Source of the DNA: Saccharopolyspora galaxeae
Lineage (GTDB): Bacteria; Actinomycetota; Actinomycetes; Mycobacteriales; Pseudonocardiaceae
DNA length: 64,000 nt
NCBI RefSeq assembly: GCF_016526145.1
Contig: NZ_JADDUE010000001.1
Coordinates: 248,001-312,000, forward strand
Direction of reading: 5' to 3'
The position numbers were made by a program, and so were the translations under genes. Positions 6,813 through 14,454 of this stretch are shown piece by piece (position 1 is the first letter of the stretch; each line of letters begins with the position of its first letter). The notes beneath the pieces are model-generated. The model was not told where the DNA came from, did not search any database, and saw only the letters and a list, made by a program, of their open reading frames with translations.

Positions 6813-7325
6813 TTGGCGTTAGCGCGTAATTATCGGTTTCCGGTGAGTTTTGGTGATGTGTTTCCGTCGGGTGCGTTGGCGATTGGTGAAGTGGAGCCTG
6901 CGACGGAACGGCAGAGTGAGCAGGATCGGGCTCGGGGTCGTGCTGCTCGGCAGCGTCGGGATGAGGCGACGGGGTTGCCGATTTGGATGGTGATGGTGTC
7001 GGATCCGGCTCCGGCTCGGCGGAGTGAGGCGTCACCGACCGTTCAGGTGTTGTCGGAGGATGAGCCGGTGTTGCCGGACCCGATTGCGGGTTTGGGTGTT
7101 CGGCCGGTCGAGTTCGTGGGCCTCACGGCGGAGCCGCGTGTGGGCGGGCAGGGCGAATTTCGGTATCTGACGTTCCAGCTCCGCGCCGATGGGGTTCGAC
7201 CTGCGTCGTCGGGTGGCGGCTCGTCGGCGGGGTCGGGCTCGTCGGGGAAAGGTGCCAGGGGCGGTTCGTCGGCGGCGCCGAGTTCCGGTGAAGGTTCGGG
7301 ATCGTCGGGTTCGGGTGATCGTTGA
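6813..7325 (+). CDS. pra: Pra-type activator of AICE replication, integration and excision
   Basis: 170 residues. The N-terminal part (RFPVSFGDVFPSGALAIGEV) and the middle part (IWMVMVSDP, RPVEFVGLTAEP, YLTFQLRADGVRPA) match the family annotated in actinomycete elements as plasmid replication, integration and excision activator. The family includes Pra of pSAM2, which switches on rep, xis and int. The last 45 residues are a low-complexity Gly/Ser tail. TTG 6813 is preferred because the AGGGGAG site at 6797-6802 is only 1-2 bases from GTG 6804 but about 10 bases from the TTG. It is the first gene of the long operon running to the translocase, coupled to the next by a TGATG overlap. Confidence 0.7.
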   Translation: MALARNYRFPVSFGDVFPSGALAIGEVEPATERQSEQDRARGRAARQRRDEATGLPIWMVMVSDPAPARRSEASPTVQVLSEDEPVLPDPIAGLGVRPVEFVGLTAEPRVGGQGEFRYLTFQLRADGVRPASSGGGSSAGSGSSGKGARGGSSAAPSSGEGSGSSGSGDR

Positions 7326-7657
7326 TGGGGCGGCACAGCAGTCAGCGGGCGTTGCCGCCGGGGCCGTCGATGTTGCGGTTGTTGCCGCGTGAGTGGACGG
7401 TGGCGCCGTCGGATCATGGGGCGTGGTATCTGCTCGGTGGGCCGTTGGCCGGTGATCCGGACGTGCTGATCACGGTGGAACAAGCGGTTGGCGGGAATCG
7501 TGATCTCGGCCAGTCCACGGCGTGGCTGCTCGCCGAGTTGCTGGCGGTGATGACCGGCGGCGGCACGGATGGTGCGGAGCTGTCGGAGCGGGAACGGTCG
7601 GATCTCACGTCGCAGTTGCGGATGATGCTGCGCACGGCTCGGGGTCTGCATGGCTGA
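7325..7657 (+). CDS. hypothetical protein of the integrated element
   Basis: 110 residues starting in a TGATG overlap with the Pra-type gene; its end overlaps the WhiB-like start by 8 bases. The N-terminus is basic and proline-rich (LPPGPSMLRLLPREWTV). It is followed by a compact domain with HGAWYLLGG, a short helix containing STAWLLAELLAVM and a C-terminal helix LTSQLRMMLRTARGL. I know no family for it; the position between pra and whiB suggests a regulatory or transfer accessory role. Confidence 0.6.
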   Translation: MGRHSSQRALPPGPSMLRLLPREWTVAPSDHGAWYLLGGPLAGDPDVLITVEQAVGGNRDLGQSTAWLLAELLAVMTGGGTDGAELSERERSDLTSQLRMMLRTARGLHG

Positions 7658-8021
7658 ACCGGGCGATTCGGGTCCGGTGTGGCCGGTGCCGGTGGCCTGG
7701 GGCGCGTTGGCGCTGGCGGTGTTCCGTGGCGGGGCGCGCCCCTCGTGGCATTCGGAAGCGGCGTGCGCGGAAGTTCCTGAGCTGTTCGAGGGGCGGCAGG
7801 GACAGAGCCAACGGGCACGGCAGGTGTGTGCGGACTGTCCGGTCCGGCATGAATGCCTGCGGGATATTCTGGAGTGGGAAACCGGCACAGGCACGCGGGC
7901 GGCATTTCCGGTCGGTACACGGGCGGGACTGACTGCGATGCAGCGGTCGGAATTGTATCAGGCGATGCCGAAATCGGTGGGGCTATCCGGGGTTCAGCGT
8001 CGGAAACCCCGCCGCCGGTAA
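7650..8021 (+). CDS. WhiB-like iron-sulfur regulatory protein
   Basis: 123 residues. The four cysteines of the Wbl family are present: AACAEV (first Cys, about residue 39), then CADC (Cys-x2-Cys) and PVRHEC (x5-Cys), with PELFE following the first Cys as usual. Wbl proteins bind a [4Fe-4S] cluster and act with sigma factor region 4. The usual GVWGG turn is missing; the corresponding place reads FPVGTRAG. The C-terminus is basic (RRKPRRR), suitable for DNA contact. Mobile elements and phages of actinomycetes often carry such Wbl proteins as regulators. It overlaps the preceding gene. Confidence 0.82.
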   Translation: MAEPGDSGPVWPVPVAWGALALAVFRGGARPSWHSEAACAEVPELFEGRQGQSQRARQVCADCPVRHECLRDILEWETGTGTRAAFPVGTRAGLTAMQRSELYQAMPKSVGLSGVQRRKPRRR

Positions 8022-8064
8022 CCCTTCCCTCGATCCCCGCGTTAGGGCGGGAGGGGGTGAGAAA

Positions 8065-8265
8065 GTGGCCGGTTCCGATGATGTTCCGGGTAAGGGTATT
8101 GAGTACGAGATGTTGCATCCGGCTCCGGATGTGACTGCACTCGGGTATTGCACGTTATGCCAGCAGCCGGAAGAGGACCATATCGGCCCGGATGGTTCGG
8201 TGAGTGTGCGGGAGTTTCACCGGTCGTTTTTGGGTTCGCACACGCGGTTTATTGATGAGGCATGA
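8065..8265 (+). CDS. small protein with a CxxC knuckle
   Basis: 66 residues from GTG 8065 behind GGGGGTGAG. One Cys-x2-Cys motif (YCTLCQQPEEDH) with a nearby His suggests a half zinc knuckle. The C-terminal part is VREFHRSFLGSHTRF. The family is unknown to me. It is the first of five tiny genes that lead to the translocase. Confidence 0.5.
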   Translation: MAGSDDVPGKGIEYEMLHPAPDVTALGYCTLCQQPEEDHIGPDGSVSVREFHRSFLGSHTRFIDEA

Positions 8266-8282
8266 CCGAATGAGGGGGTGGA

Positions 8283-8501
8283 ATGGCTGGCGCGGACGCT
8301 ATTTCGGACGCGATTACGGAACTGATGCAGAGGGGGAACTCATGCGAGGCGGTGCGAGCGGTCCGGGGCGAAACGTTCTTTCATCTGGCCGAAGTGTGGG
8401 ACGCGATGTCGGTCGGCGGGGATGCTGCGTCGGAACTGGCCGAGACACGGGCGCGGCAGTGCCGGGAACGGGGCCGGTCGCTGTTGGGCCGGGTCGGATG
8501 A
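8283..8501 (+). CDS. small hypothetical protein
   Basis: 72 residues from ATG 8283, with GAGGGGGTGG just upstream. Mostly helical: an N-terminal helix (ADAISDAITELMQRG), a GETFFHLAEVWDAM segment and a basic C-terminus. It ends in an ATGA overlap with the next gene. No known family. Confidence 0.5.
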   Translation: MAGADAISDAITELMQRGNSCEAVRAVRGETFFHLAEVWDAMSVGGDAASELAETRARQCRERGRSLLGRVG

Positions 8502-8704
8502 GCACGGCCGATGCGCATGTGCGGGCGCTGGCGGATCAGATTGCGGCGGCGTTGCGGGAGTGGCCGGCGCGGTCCGCATCGGAGGATTGCGCAGCGTGTC
8601 AGGCGCGGATGGTGCAGCTGGCCGGGTGTGTGGGCTGGCGTTCGGCGCGGCGGCTGGTGCTGGACCGGGTGCGGCGGGGTGATCCGGTCGAGGGCGCGGC
8701 GTGA
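8498..8704 (+). CDS. small hypothetical protein with a CxxC motif
   Basis: 68 residues, starting in an ATGA overlap with the preceding gene and ending in a GTGA overlap with the next. An N-terminal helix (TADAHVRALADQIAAALREW) precedes EDCAACQARM; a third Cys follows in LAGCVGW. Possibly metal-binding; function unknown. Confidence 0.5.
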   Translation: MSTADAHVRALADQIAAALREWPARSASEDCAACQARMVQLAGCVGWRSARRLVLDRVRRGDPVEGAA

Positions 8705-8904
8705 CTGCGGAACCGGAACCCGAACCGGAACAGGAATCGTGTGGACCGGGTCGGCATTTCGCAATCATGGTGTGGGACACGGAATTGGAAATGCTGTCAA
8801 TTGTCTGCGTGGCGTGTGCGCACGCGATCATTTCGGCGCATGAATCGCAGGGATCGTGGATGTGGGATTTGATGCGGGAGATCAACGGCGGGACGGGGGT
8901 GTGA
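8701..8904 (+). CDS. small acidic protein with a CxxC motif
   Basis: 67 residues starting in a GTGA overlap. It has a Glu-Pro repeat N-terminus (TAEPEPEPEQES), then CGPGRHF and a hydrophobic strand ending SIVCVACAHAII. The Cys...Cys-x2-Cys-x-His pattern resembles the other putative metal-binding proteins of this element. Function unknown. Confidence 0.5.
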   Translation: MTAEPEPEPEQESCGPGRHFAIMVWDTELEMLSIVCVACAHAIISAHESQGSWMWDLMREINGGTGV

Positions 8905-8907
8905 GTA

Positions 8908-9171
8908 GTGCCAGCCACGACGGAGGAAGCGTTTCGGGTCATCGCTGAGCGTGAGGTGATGTCGGATGCGGCCCGGGTCGGATTCCGGGTGGTGTCCGAA
9001 CTCGAAGAGTCTTCGGCCTCGTGCAACAGGGTGTTTGCCGCGTTCGGAGACGAGTATCCGCAGATCGAGGAATCGTCGCGAACGGCGCTGGCGCGGCTTC
9101 GGGAGGCTGAGCAAGTGCTGCGGGATGCGTCGGTCCGGCTGCGGTATCTCGGCGGTCATCTGGGCGCGTAA
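8908..9171 (+). CDS. small helical hypothetical protein
   Basis: 87 residues from GTG 8908, three bases after the previous stop. It is predicted helical almost throughout, with heptad-like spacing of Leu/Ala/Val (RTALARLREAEQVLRDASVR). No Cys-x2-Cys. No known family; it could be a structural or partner protein for transfer. Confidence 0.5.
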   Translation: MPATTEEAFRVIAEREVMSDAARVGFRVVSELEESSASCNRVFAAFGDEYPQIEESSRTALARLREAEQVLRDASVRLRYLGGHLGA

Positions 9172-9192
9172 CGACAGATCGGGGGTGCGGTG

Positions 9193-9375
9193 ATGAGTGA
9201 GGATCTGCGGCGTGCGGCCGATGAAGTCGGCGCGGCGGCGGATGATCTGGAAAACGCTGGGCGGCCGGTGACGGTGTCGGAGTCGGCGTTGTCGGAGCCG
9301 CTGCGGGCGGCTGTGGCCGCGGTGCGTGATTTGGCCTCGGAACTCGCTGAATCGGGGCGGCGAGTGTCCGAGTAG
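9193..9375 (+). CDS. small acidic coiled-coil-like protein
   Basis: 60 residues from ATG 9193 (GTG 9190 is also possible) behind GGGGGTGCGG. Ala/Glu/Leu-rich, with two helices separated by GRPVTVSES; it resembles half of a coiled-coil hairpin. It is the last small gene before two tandem hairpins and the translocase gene. Function unknown. Confidence 0.45.
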   Translation: MSEDLRRAADEVGAAADDLENAGRPVTVSESALSEPLRAAVAAVRDLASELAESGRRVSE

Positions 9376-9476
9376 CCGCCATCCCACCGTCCACGGGTGG
9401 GTGGGCGGTGGGTGGTGGCTGGCCCCCGGGACGGCGCGAGCGGGGCGCGTCGTTCCCGGGGGCCTTCTTCTTTCTT
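9374..9476 (+). terminator. two tandem hairpins upstream of the translocase gene (terminator or attenuator)
   Basis: The first hairpin (about 9374-9406) pairs CCGCC-n-TCCCACC with GGTGGG-n-GGGCGG. The second has a perfect 11-base stem, GGCCCCCGGGA (9421-9431) with TCCCGGGGGCC (9454-9464), followed by a T-rich tract (9465-9475). It ends about 30 bases before the traB start, so it closes the pra operon or attenuates readthrough into traB. Confidence 0.7.
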
Positions 9477-9505
9477 CGGGGCGCTTTGTTCGGGGGTGTG
9501 TGGTG

Positions 9506-10921
9506 GTGCGTGGTCGTGGTGGTCGGTCTCGGGCACCGTGGGAGGACGGCGGCGGTGGGCAGGAATCGGCGGATGTCGCTACCGAGGTAGCCGAGATCAG
9601 CGAAGCGATCGCGACCGGCGTGTTCGCGCTGGCAGGGTGGTTGATCCGGCATCCGCTCGTACTCGCGGTGGCGGGCGCGGTGTGGTGGTGCTGGCACACA
9701 GCGGGGCTGGTCGGCCTGATAGTGATCGGACTGCTCCTGTTCGGGTTCGGGCTGGCGTGGCGCATCGGCGGACCGGAGTCATTCGAGCGACGGGTCACCG
9801 GGCCGCTGCGTTCCGGGGTGATGCGCTCGGCGGTGTATGAACTGCGGTGGGCACGGTGGGCGCGGGCCGCGCGGCTGGTCGGACATGACGACCAGTGGAG
9901 ACCGGGACACGTGCCCCGGCTGATGTCGGTGCGTTCCGGTCGGTACTGGGATGACGTGCGGGTGCGGCTGGCGGCCGGGCAACGTACCCATGATTTCGAA
10001 ACGGCGGCCGAAGCACTCGCGCATTCCCGGCGGGTACAGCGCTGCGCAGTCACCGAAGTCTCTCCGGGCGTGGTGAACCTGGGATTCATGCGCCGCGACC
10101 CGCTGGTGCACCCGGTCGCGCTCCCGCCGATGCCGGACGCACCGGGCGAGACGCTGGATCTGTCGCACGTGGCGTTGGGCAGCACCGAACGCGGGGACCC
10201 GTGGCGGGTGCCGCTGCTGGGGACGCACCTGTTCGGCGGCGGGGCGACCGGCGCGGGGAAAGGCGGGCTGTTGTGGGGCACCGTGCGCCAGGTGGCCCCG
10301 GCGATCCACTCCGGGCGGGTGCGGGTCACGATGATCGACCCGAAAGGCGGGATGGAAGCCGAACAAGGCGCCCCGCTGTTCACCCGCTACGCCCGCGAAG
10401 AACCTAAGACGATCGTGGACGTGTTCACGGCCGTGGTCGACGGCATGAGCGACCGCAAGGCCGCGCTGCGCGGTGTCGTGCGCACGGTCGAACCAAGCAT
10501 CGAGTATCCGCTAGAGCTGGTGATCGTCGACGAACTCGCGGCGGTGACCAAATACCTCAGTGACCGCAAACTCGGGCAGGAAGCCGAACGGCTCCTTGGC
10601 ATTCTGCTGACCCAGGGCCGGGCGTTGGGCTACGTCGTGCACGCCTACGCGCAAGAGCCCACCAAGGAAGTCGTGCCGTTCCGGTCGCTGGTGCCCTACA
10701 AAGTCGCCATGCGGCTGGACACCCCGAACCAAGTGGACATGGTCCTGGGGGATGCCTCCTGGGAACGCGGCGCCCACGCCGACCGCATCCCCCGCTCGCT
10801 GCCCGGTCTGGGCTACGTCGTGCAGGAGGGCGTACGCGAACCGGTCCGCGTCCGGGCGGCTTACACCCCCGATGGCGAGATCGTGCGACTCGCCGAGACC
10901 TACCCCGCCCCCGCCGTATAA
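9506..10921 (+). CDS. traB: TraB/FtsK-SpoIIIE-type double-stranded DNA translocase
   Basis: 471 residues. The N-terminal part has one or two membrane spans (HPLVLAVAGAVWWCW, GLVGLIVIGLLLFGFGLAW). The FtsK-type ATPase follows, with Walker A GGGATGAGKGG at about residues 243-253 and Walker B LELVIVDELAAV at about 336-347. The FtsK-type QEPTKEVVPFRSLVPYKVAMRLD segment is split here for length: QEPTKEVVPF, then VPYKVAMRLD, near the end. Such proteins of AICEs and Streptomyces plasmids pump double-stranded DNA between mycelial cells as hexamers, so a single gene suffices for conjugation. Start: one of the in-frame GTGs at 9500/9503/9506 behind GGGGG at 9491-9496. It lies upstream of rep-xis-int on the same strand. 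Confidence 0.9.
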   Translation: MRGRGGRSRAPWEDGGGGQESADVATEVAEISEAIATGVFALAGWLIRHPLVLAVAGAVWWCWHTAGLVGLIVIGLLLFGFGLAWRIGGPESFERRVTGPLRSGVMRSAVYELRWARWARAARLVGHDDQWRPGHVPRLMSVRSGRYWDDVRVRLAAGQRTHDFETAAEALAHSRRVQRCAVTEVSPGVVNLGFMRRDPLVHPVALPPMPDAPGETLDLSHVALGSTERGDPWRVPLLGTHLFGGGATGAGKGGLLWGTVRQVAPAIHSGRVRVTMIDPKGGMEAEQGAPLFTRYAREEPKTIVDVFTAVVDGMSDRKAALRGVVRTVEPSIEYPLELVIVDELAAVTKYLSDRKLGQEAERLLGILLTQGRALGYVVHAYAQEPTKEVVPFRSLVPYKVAMRLDTPNQVDMVLGDASWERGAHADRIPRSLPGLGYVVQEGVREPVRVRAAYTPDGEIVRLAETYPAPAV

Positions 10922-10957
10922 CCAGAAACCGGATTTCGGGACTTTTCGGGGGACAAC

Positions 10958-12736
10958 ATGACTGGACAACACTCCACTGTAGACGGCCTAGGCCGCGATG
11001 CGGAGTCCACACAGGACAGTTCTGCGGGGATGCTGCGGGGGCCGTCCGGGCTGTCTGTCGCGCAAGCCGCTGCGGAGAACGAGCACGTGTGTACCCGGCC
11101 GATGGCCATGCGCCGGACCGACACCGACACGGGGTCGTCTCGGGTGGTGGCCGTGGCCTGCGGCGCTACCCGTGAGGCCGTGTGCGGGCCGTGCGCCCGG
11201 CGGCATCGGCGGCTACGGGTCGAGCAATGCCGCCAGGGCTGGCACCTGGAGGCAGAACCGGATACCGGACGGCGGGAACCTGACCGGGAACAGACGGCGT
11301 TGATGGGCTATCGGGCCGATCTGCTCACGCTCGGCCGGGAAGCGCTGGAAGCCAACGAACCCGGCCACGTCGCCGATGTCCGGGAAGCGTTAGCGGAGGT
11401 GGACGGCGCACTACGGGATGCGGGCGTGACCTCTCGGCTGCCCGGCTTTGACGAAATCGAACACCCAGCACCCTCGCATCGGGGCCGTTCCACCCGGCGA
11501 CGCGCGGACATTCCGGACTTGCCTCGGCGTCCGGTGCGGGGCGAGACGATCGGGCAGACCTATGCGGGCGGGCGTTACCGGCCGTCGCTGTTCGCCACGC
11601 TCACCTTGCCGTCCTACGGGCCGGTGCACTCCGCTCGCTGGCGTGGCGGCCGCATCGTTCGCTGCGGCTGCGGGCAGACCCACCGGCCAGACTCCCCGGT
11701 GTTGGGCACGCCGGTTGATCCGGACTCCTACGACTACGCCCGCGCGGCCCGCGATGCGATCCACTTCTCCAGCCTGGTTGATCGGTTCTGGCAGAACCTC
11801 CGCCGTGCCGTGGGCTGGAATGTGCAGTACTTCGCCGCTGTCGAACCACAGAAACGGTTGACTCCGCACTTACATACCGCGATCCGTGGCACGGTGCCGC
11901 GTGCGTTGCTGGGCCAGGTCGTAGCGGGCACCTATCACCACGTGTGGTGGCCCCAGCACGATCACCCGGTCTACGGCGGGGAGCGGTTACCGGTGTGGAA
12001 TCCGGACGCGTCGGCCTGGTGCGATCCGGACACCCGGCGTGCGCTGCCCACGTGGGAGGAGTCGCTACCCGTGCCCGATGCCGAACCGGCCGACGCCGCG
12101 CACACCGTGCGGTTCGGGGCTCAGACCGACGTGCGCGGCGTGCTCGGCGGCAGCACGGAAGCCGAACGGCACACCCGGTACCTCACCAAGTACTTGACCA
12201 AAAGCGTCGGCGAAACCCACACCGCCACGCACTCCGCGCAGCGCGAGCACGCCCGGCGGCTGCTGGACGCACTCGCCGTTACCCCGTGCTCCCCGCGCTG
12301 CGGGGTGTGGCTGCTCTACGGCATCCAACCGCGCGGCGCCTCTTCCCGCACCCACCCGGGACAGTGTCGGGGCAAGGCACATCAACCCCACGCGCTCGGG
12401 GTGGCCGGGCGTCGCGTGCTGGTCTCGCGCGCGTGGACGGGGAAAACACTGCCGCAGCACGCGGAAACCCGTCGCGCCCATGTCCGCGCCACCCTGACCG
12501 CTGGGGGCGTGCTGCCTGAGGGCGGTGATCAGCCCGCGCGCTCGTTCGGCAATTCTGGGGAACGTGCCTCACCAGGGGCGACCTGGGAACGCATCCGCCC
12601 CGGTGACTCTGACGTGCCACCGCGCCCGCTGCTGATCCTCGATTCGATCGCTCGCAGACGACGATCACGAGCCGACTATCAGGCCGCGCAACACGCGCTC
12701 GCGCTGACAGACGATGCGGCAGACGGGGGCGTGTGA
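10958..12736 (+). CDS. repSA: RepSA-type rolling-circle replication initiator
   Basis: 592 residues. Two Cys-rich regions (ACGATREAVCGPC, then RCGCGQTH) are typical of the actinobacterial Rep family of AICEs and pSAM2-like plasmids. The HUH endonuclease core shows PHLHTAIRG at about residue 302, preceded by FAAVEPQKR, and the catalytic-tyrosine region RYLTKYLTKSVGE at about 407-419. A Cys-rich tail (CSPRCGVWLLYG) follows. The protein nicks the double-stranded origin and starts rolling-circle replication of the excised element. It ends in a TGATG overlap with the excisionase gene, so rep and xis are coupled. The origin often lies within or beside rep in this family; I could not locate it. Confidence 0.88.
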   Translation: MTGQHSTVDGLGRDAESTQDSSAGMLRGPSGLSVAQAAAENEHVCTRPMAMRRTDTDTGSSRVVAVACGATREAVCGPCARRHRRLRVEQCRQGWHLEAEPDTGRREPDREQTALMGYRADLLTLGREALEANEPGHVADVREALAEVDGALRDAGVTSRLPGFDEIEHPAPSHRGRSTRRRADIPDLPRRPVRGETIGQTYAGGRYRPSLFATLTLPSYGPVHSARWRGGRIVRCGCGQTHRPDSPVLGTPVDPDSYDYARAARDAIHFSSLVDRFWQNLRRAVGWNVQYFAAVEPQKRLTPHLHTAIRGTVPRALLGQVVAGTYHHVWWPQHDHPVYGGERLPVWNPDASAWCDPDTRRALPTWEESLPVPDAEPADAAHTVRFGAQTDVRGVLGGSTEAERHTRYLTKYLTKSVGETHTATHSAQREHARRLLDALAVTPCSPRCGVWLLYGIQPRGASSRTHPGQCRGKAHQPHALGVAGRRVLVSRAWTGKTLPQHAETRRAHVRATLTAGGVLPEGGDQPARSFGNSGERASPGATWERIRPGDSDVPPRPLLILDSIARRRRSRADYQAAQHALALTDDAADGGV

Positions 12737-12930
12737 TGGCCGCGCGCCGTGCCCGGCCCGATCACCTCTGGACCATGGACGAACTCGCCAAGTACCTGCG
12801 GGTTCCGGTGCGGACCCTCTATCACTGGAACTACCGGCAGACTGGGCCACCGGCCTACCGGATCGGGCGCGAACTGCGCTTCGACCCGCGCGACGTGTGG
12901 GAATGGATGCAACACCACACCACTGATTGA
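12736..12930 (+). CDS. xis: excisionase (MerR-like helix-turn-helix)
   Basis: 64 residues. A complete HTH_17-type excisionase domain: LWTMDELAKYLRVPVRTLYH, the wing QTGPPAYRIGRELRF and DVWEWMQHH. Xis proteins bend DNA at the attachment sites so that the integrase removes the element. It starts in a TGATG overlap with rep and precedes int by 181 bases. Confidence 0.9.
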   Translation: MAARRARPDHLWTMDELAKYLRVPVRTLYHWNYRQTGPPAYRIGRELRFDPRDVWEWMQHHTTD

Positions 12931-13111
12931 CCGGAAAAGCACCCCGCGAAAACGCCAAAATCGCTTCCGGAATGTTCCGCATCTTGGTAATCTTGACGGG
13001 CCACACGGAAGAGAACCCCGATCCGACACGCAAAGGATCATTTCCGTGGGACACGTGCAAGATCGGTGGTTCACAACCCAACACGACACTGCAATAGGAA
13101 AGGACAAGCGC

Positions 13112-14296
13112 GTGAAAACCGCCCAGTACGGTAAGGGGATGCGCTACAAAGTGCGCTACCTCGACCCCGACGGGCGCGAGCGGTCCAAGTGCTTCCCCGA
13201 CAAGTGCAAGAAACAAGCCGATGACTTCAAGCTGTCGATGGAGTCCGACCAGCGCAGCGGCCGCTACGTCGACCCTGACGCAGGCAAGACGCTGCTGCGG
13301 GACTACGCCGAGAACTGGATCAAGGGGCAAGCGGCCGACCTCAACAGCCGCGCCACCCTTCGGCAAAAGGTGAACTCCCGGATCCTGGCCTACCTCGGGT
13401 CGAAACCTCTGTCGGCGGTCGAGAAACCGGCCACCATCCGGGATTGGCTCGATTGGCTCCGCTCCTCGGGAACCGTGTCCGAGAACTACGCCGAAGCGCT
13501 GTATCGGACGTTGTCCGGGATGCTGGAATCGGCCGTGTCCGAAAAGTTGATTCACAACAACCCGTGCCGGGCAAAGGGCATTTCCCGGCCCCGGCACAAA
13601 ACAGCCCCGGCCGTAGCCTGGGACCCAGAACGTCTCACCGCGATCCGCGAGGCTGTGCCGGACCGGGAACGGATCGCGGTAGACCTCGGGGTCGGCCTCG
13701 GCCTGCGCTTCGGGGAAATCCTCGGACTCTCCCCCGACGACGTCGACGACACAGCGGGTGTCGTGCACGTGCGCCGCCAGGTCCGCAAGGTCAAAGGAAG
13801 CGGGGCGCTGGTGTTCTCGCTACCGAAGCGGGGCAAGCTGCGTGACGTGCCCCTGTCACCGGACCTGGCCGCGCTCCTGCAGGCCTACCTGGCAGCGTTC
13901 CCAGCCCAACCGGTGACCCTGCCGTGGAAACACCCCGGCGGGCAGCCGGTCACGCACACCGTGTTCCTGTCCCGGCCCGGCGGGCGCACCTGGGACGCAA
14001 GCGGGTGGAGCTACCACGTGTGGGACCCGACATTCCGCCGTGCGGGCCTGACCAAACGGCGCCGCATCGACGGAATCCACGCACTCCGGCACACCTACGC
14101 GAGCCTGCTCCTAGCCGACGGGGTCAGCGTGCGAGAACTGGCGACCTACCTTGGGCACGACAAGCTGTCGTTCACGCTAGAGATCTACACACACATGCTG
14201 CCCAGCAGTCACCAACGCGCACAGGCAGCCGTAACCGGCTTCCTCCGCAACCACATCGCGGCCCAGCCGCCCGCAGACGGCCTACAGGCGGCCTGA
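13112..14296 (+). CDS. int: tyrosine recombinase (AICE integrase)
   Basis: 394 residues. An N-terminal AP2-like arm-binding domain (KVRYLDPDGRERSK), a SAM-like core-binding domain at about residues 60-150 and the catalytic domain follow in order. The active site is complete: Arg in GLGLRFGEI (about 199), HALRHTYAS (His-x2-Arg, about 323-326), LGHDKLSFT (His about 349) and the nucleophile in EIYTHML (Tyr about 359). GTG 13112 behind AAAGGACAA is preferred; the reading frame extends upstream but without family similarity. The attachment site is expected in the bases just after the stop, yet no tRNA gene is recognisable there. Confidence 0.92.
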   Translation: MKTAQYGKGMRYKVRYLDPDGRERSKCFPDKCKKQADDFKLSMESDQRSGRYVDPDAGKTLLRDYAENWIKGQAADLNSRATLRQKVNSRILAYLGSKPLSAVEKPATIRDWLDWLRSSGTVSENYAEALYRTLSGMLESAVSEKLIHNNPCRAKGISRPRHKTAPAVAWDPERLTAIREAVPDRERIAVDLGVGLGLRFGEILGLSPDDVDDTAGVVHVRRQVRKVKGSGALVFSLPKRGKLRDVPLSPDLAALLQAYLAAFPAQPVTLPWKHPGGQPVTHTVFLSRPGGRTWDASGWSYHVWDPTFRRAGLTKRRRIDGIHALRHTYASLLLADGVSVRELATYLGHDKLSFTLEIYTHMLPSSHQRAQAAVTGFLRNHIAAQPPADGLQAA

Positions 14297-14373
14297 CAAC
14301 CACGAAACACAACAAAAAAGCAGGTCAGAGCAGTCCACGAAAAGAACGGCCTGTCTGCCCGATCTATTGGGAC

Positions 14374-14386
14374 GAACGGTCCGTTC
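14374..14386. promoter_or_regulatory. palindrome upstream of the histidine kinase gene
   Basis: GAACGG-T-CCGTTC is a perfect 13-base dyad about 70 bases before the kinase start. It overlaps GGGAC-n5-GTCC, which only loosely resembles the mycobacterial DosR box (spacing differs by one base). It is either an operator of the kinase gene or part of the integration site. Confidence 0.35.
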
Positions 14387-14454
14387 ACTCGGAGGCTCCG
14401 GGTGCGGGTTCGGCCGGTGGGCGCCGCCGGGCGAGGACTAGCCTCGGGATCGTC

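Larger units (their letters stand above)
3246..14340 (+). mobile_element. actinomycete integrative and conjugative element (AICE), approximate limits
   Basis: The pra, traB, repSA, xis and int genes form the complete core of an AICE: replication by rolling circle, transfer by a single translocase, and site-specific integration. Many tiny overlapping genes and the WhiB-like and XRE/DUF397 regulators fit. The right end should lie between the int stop (14296) and the kinase gene (14455). The left end is uncertain: I placed it at the terminator of the XRE/DUF397 operon, but it could be further left or outside the window. I found no direct repeat pairing the two ends and no tRNA at the right side. 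Confidence 0.75.

Noticed and set aside
14374-14386. A canonical DosR box upstream of the kinase
   Set aside because: GGGAC and GTCC are present but separated by five bases rather than four, and the flanks do not match. Kept only as a generic palindrome.
14297-14454. A tRNA gene at the integrase end of the element
   Set aside because: No cloverleaf, no anticodon stem and no TPsiC sequence on either strand; GGGTTCGGCC at about 14406 is not within a tRNA-like context.
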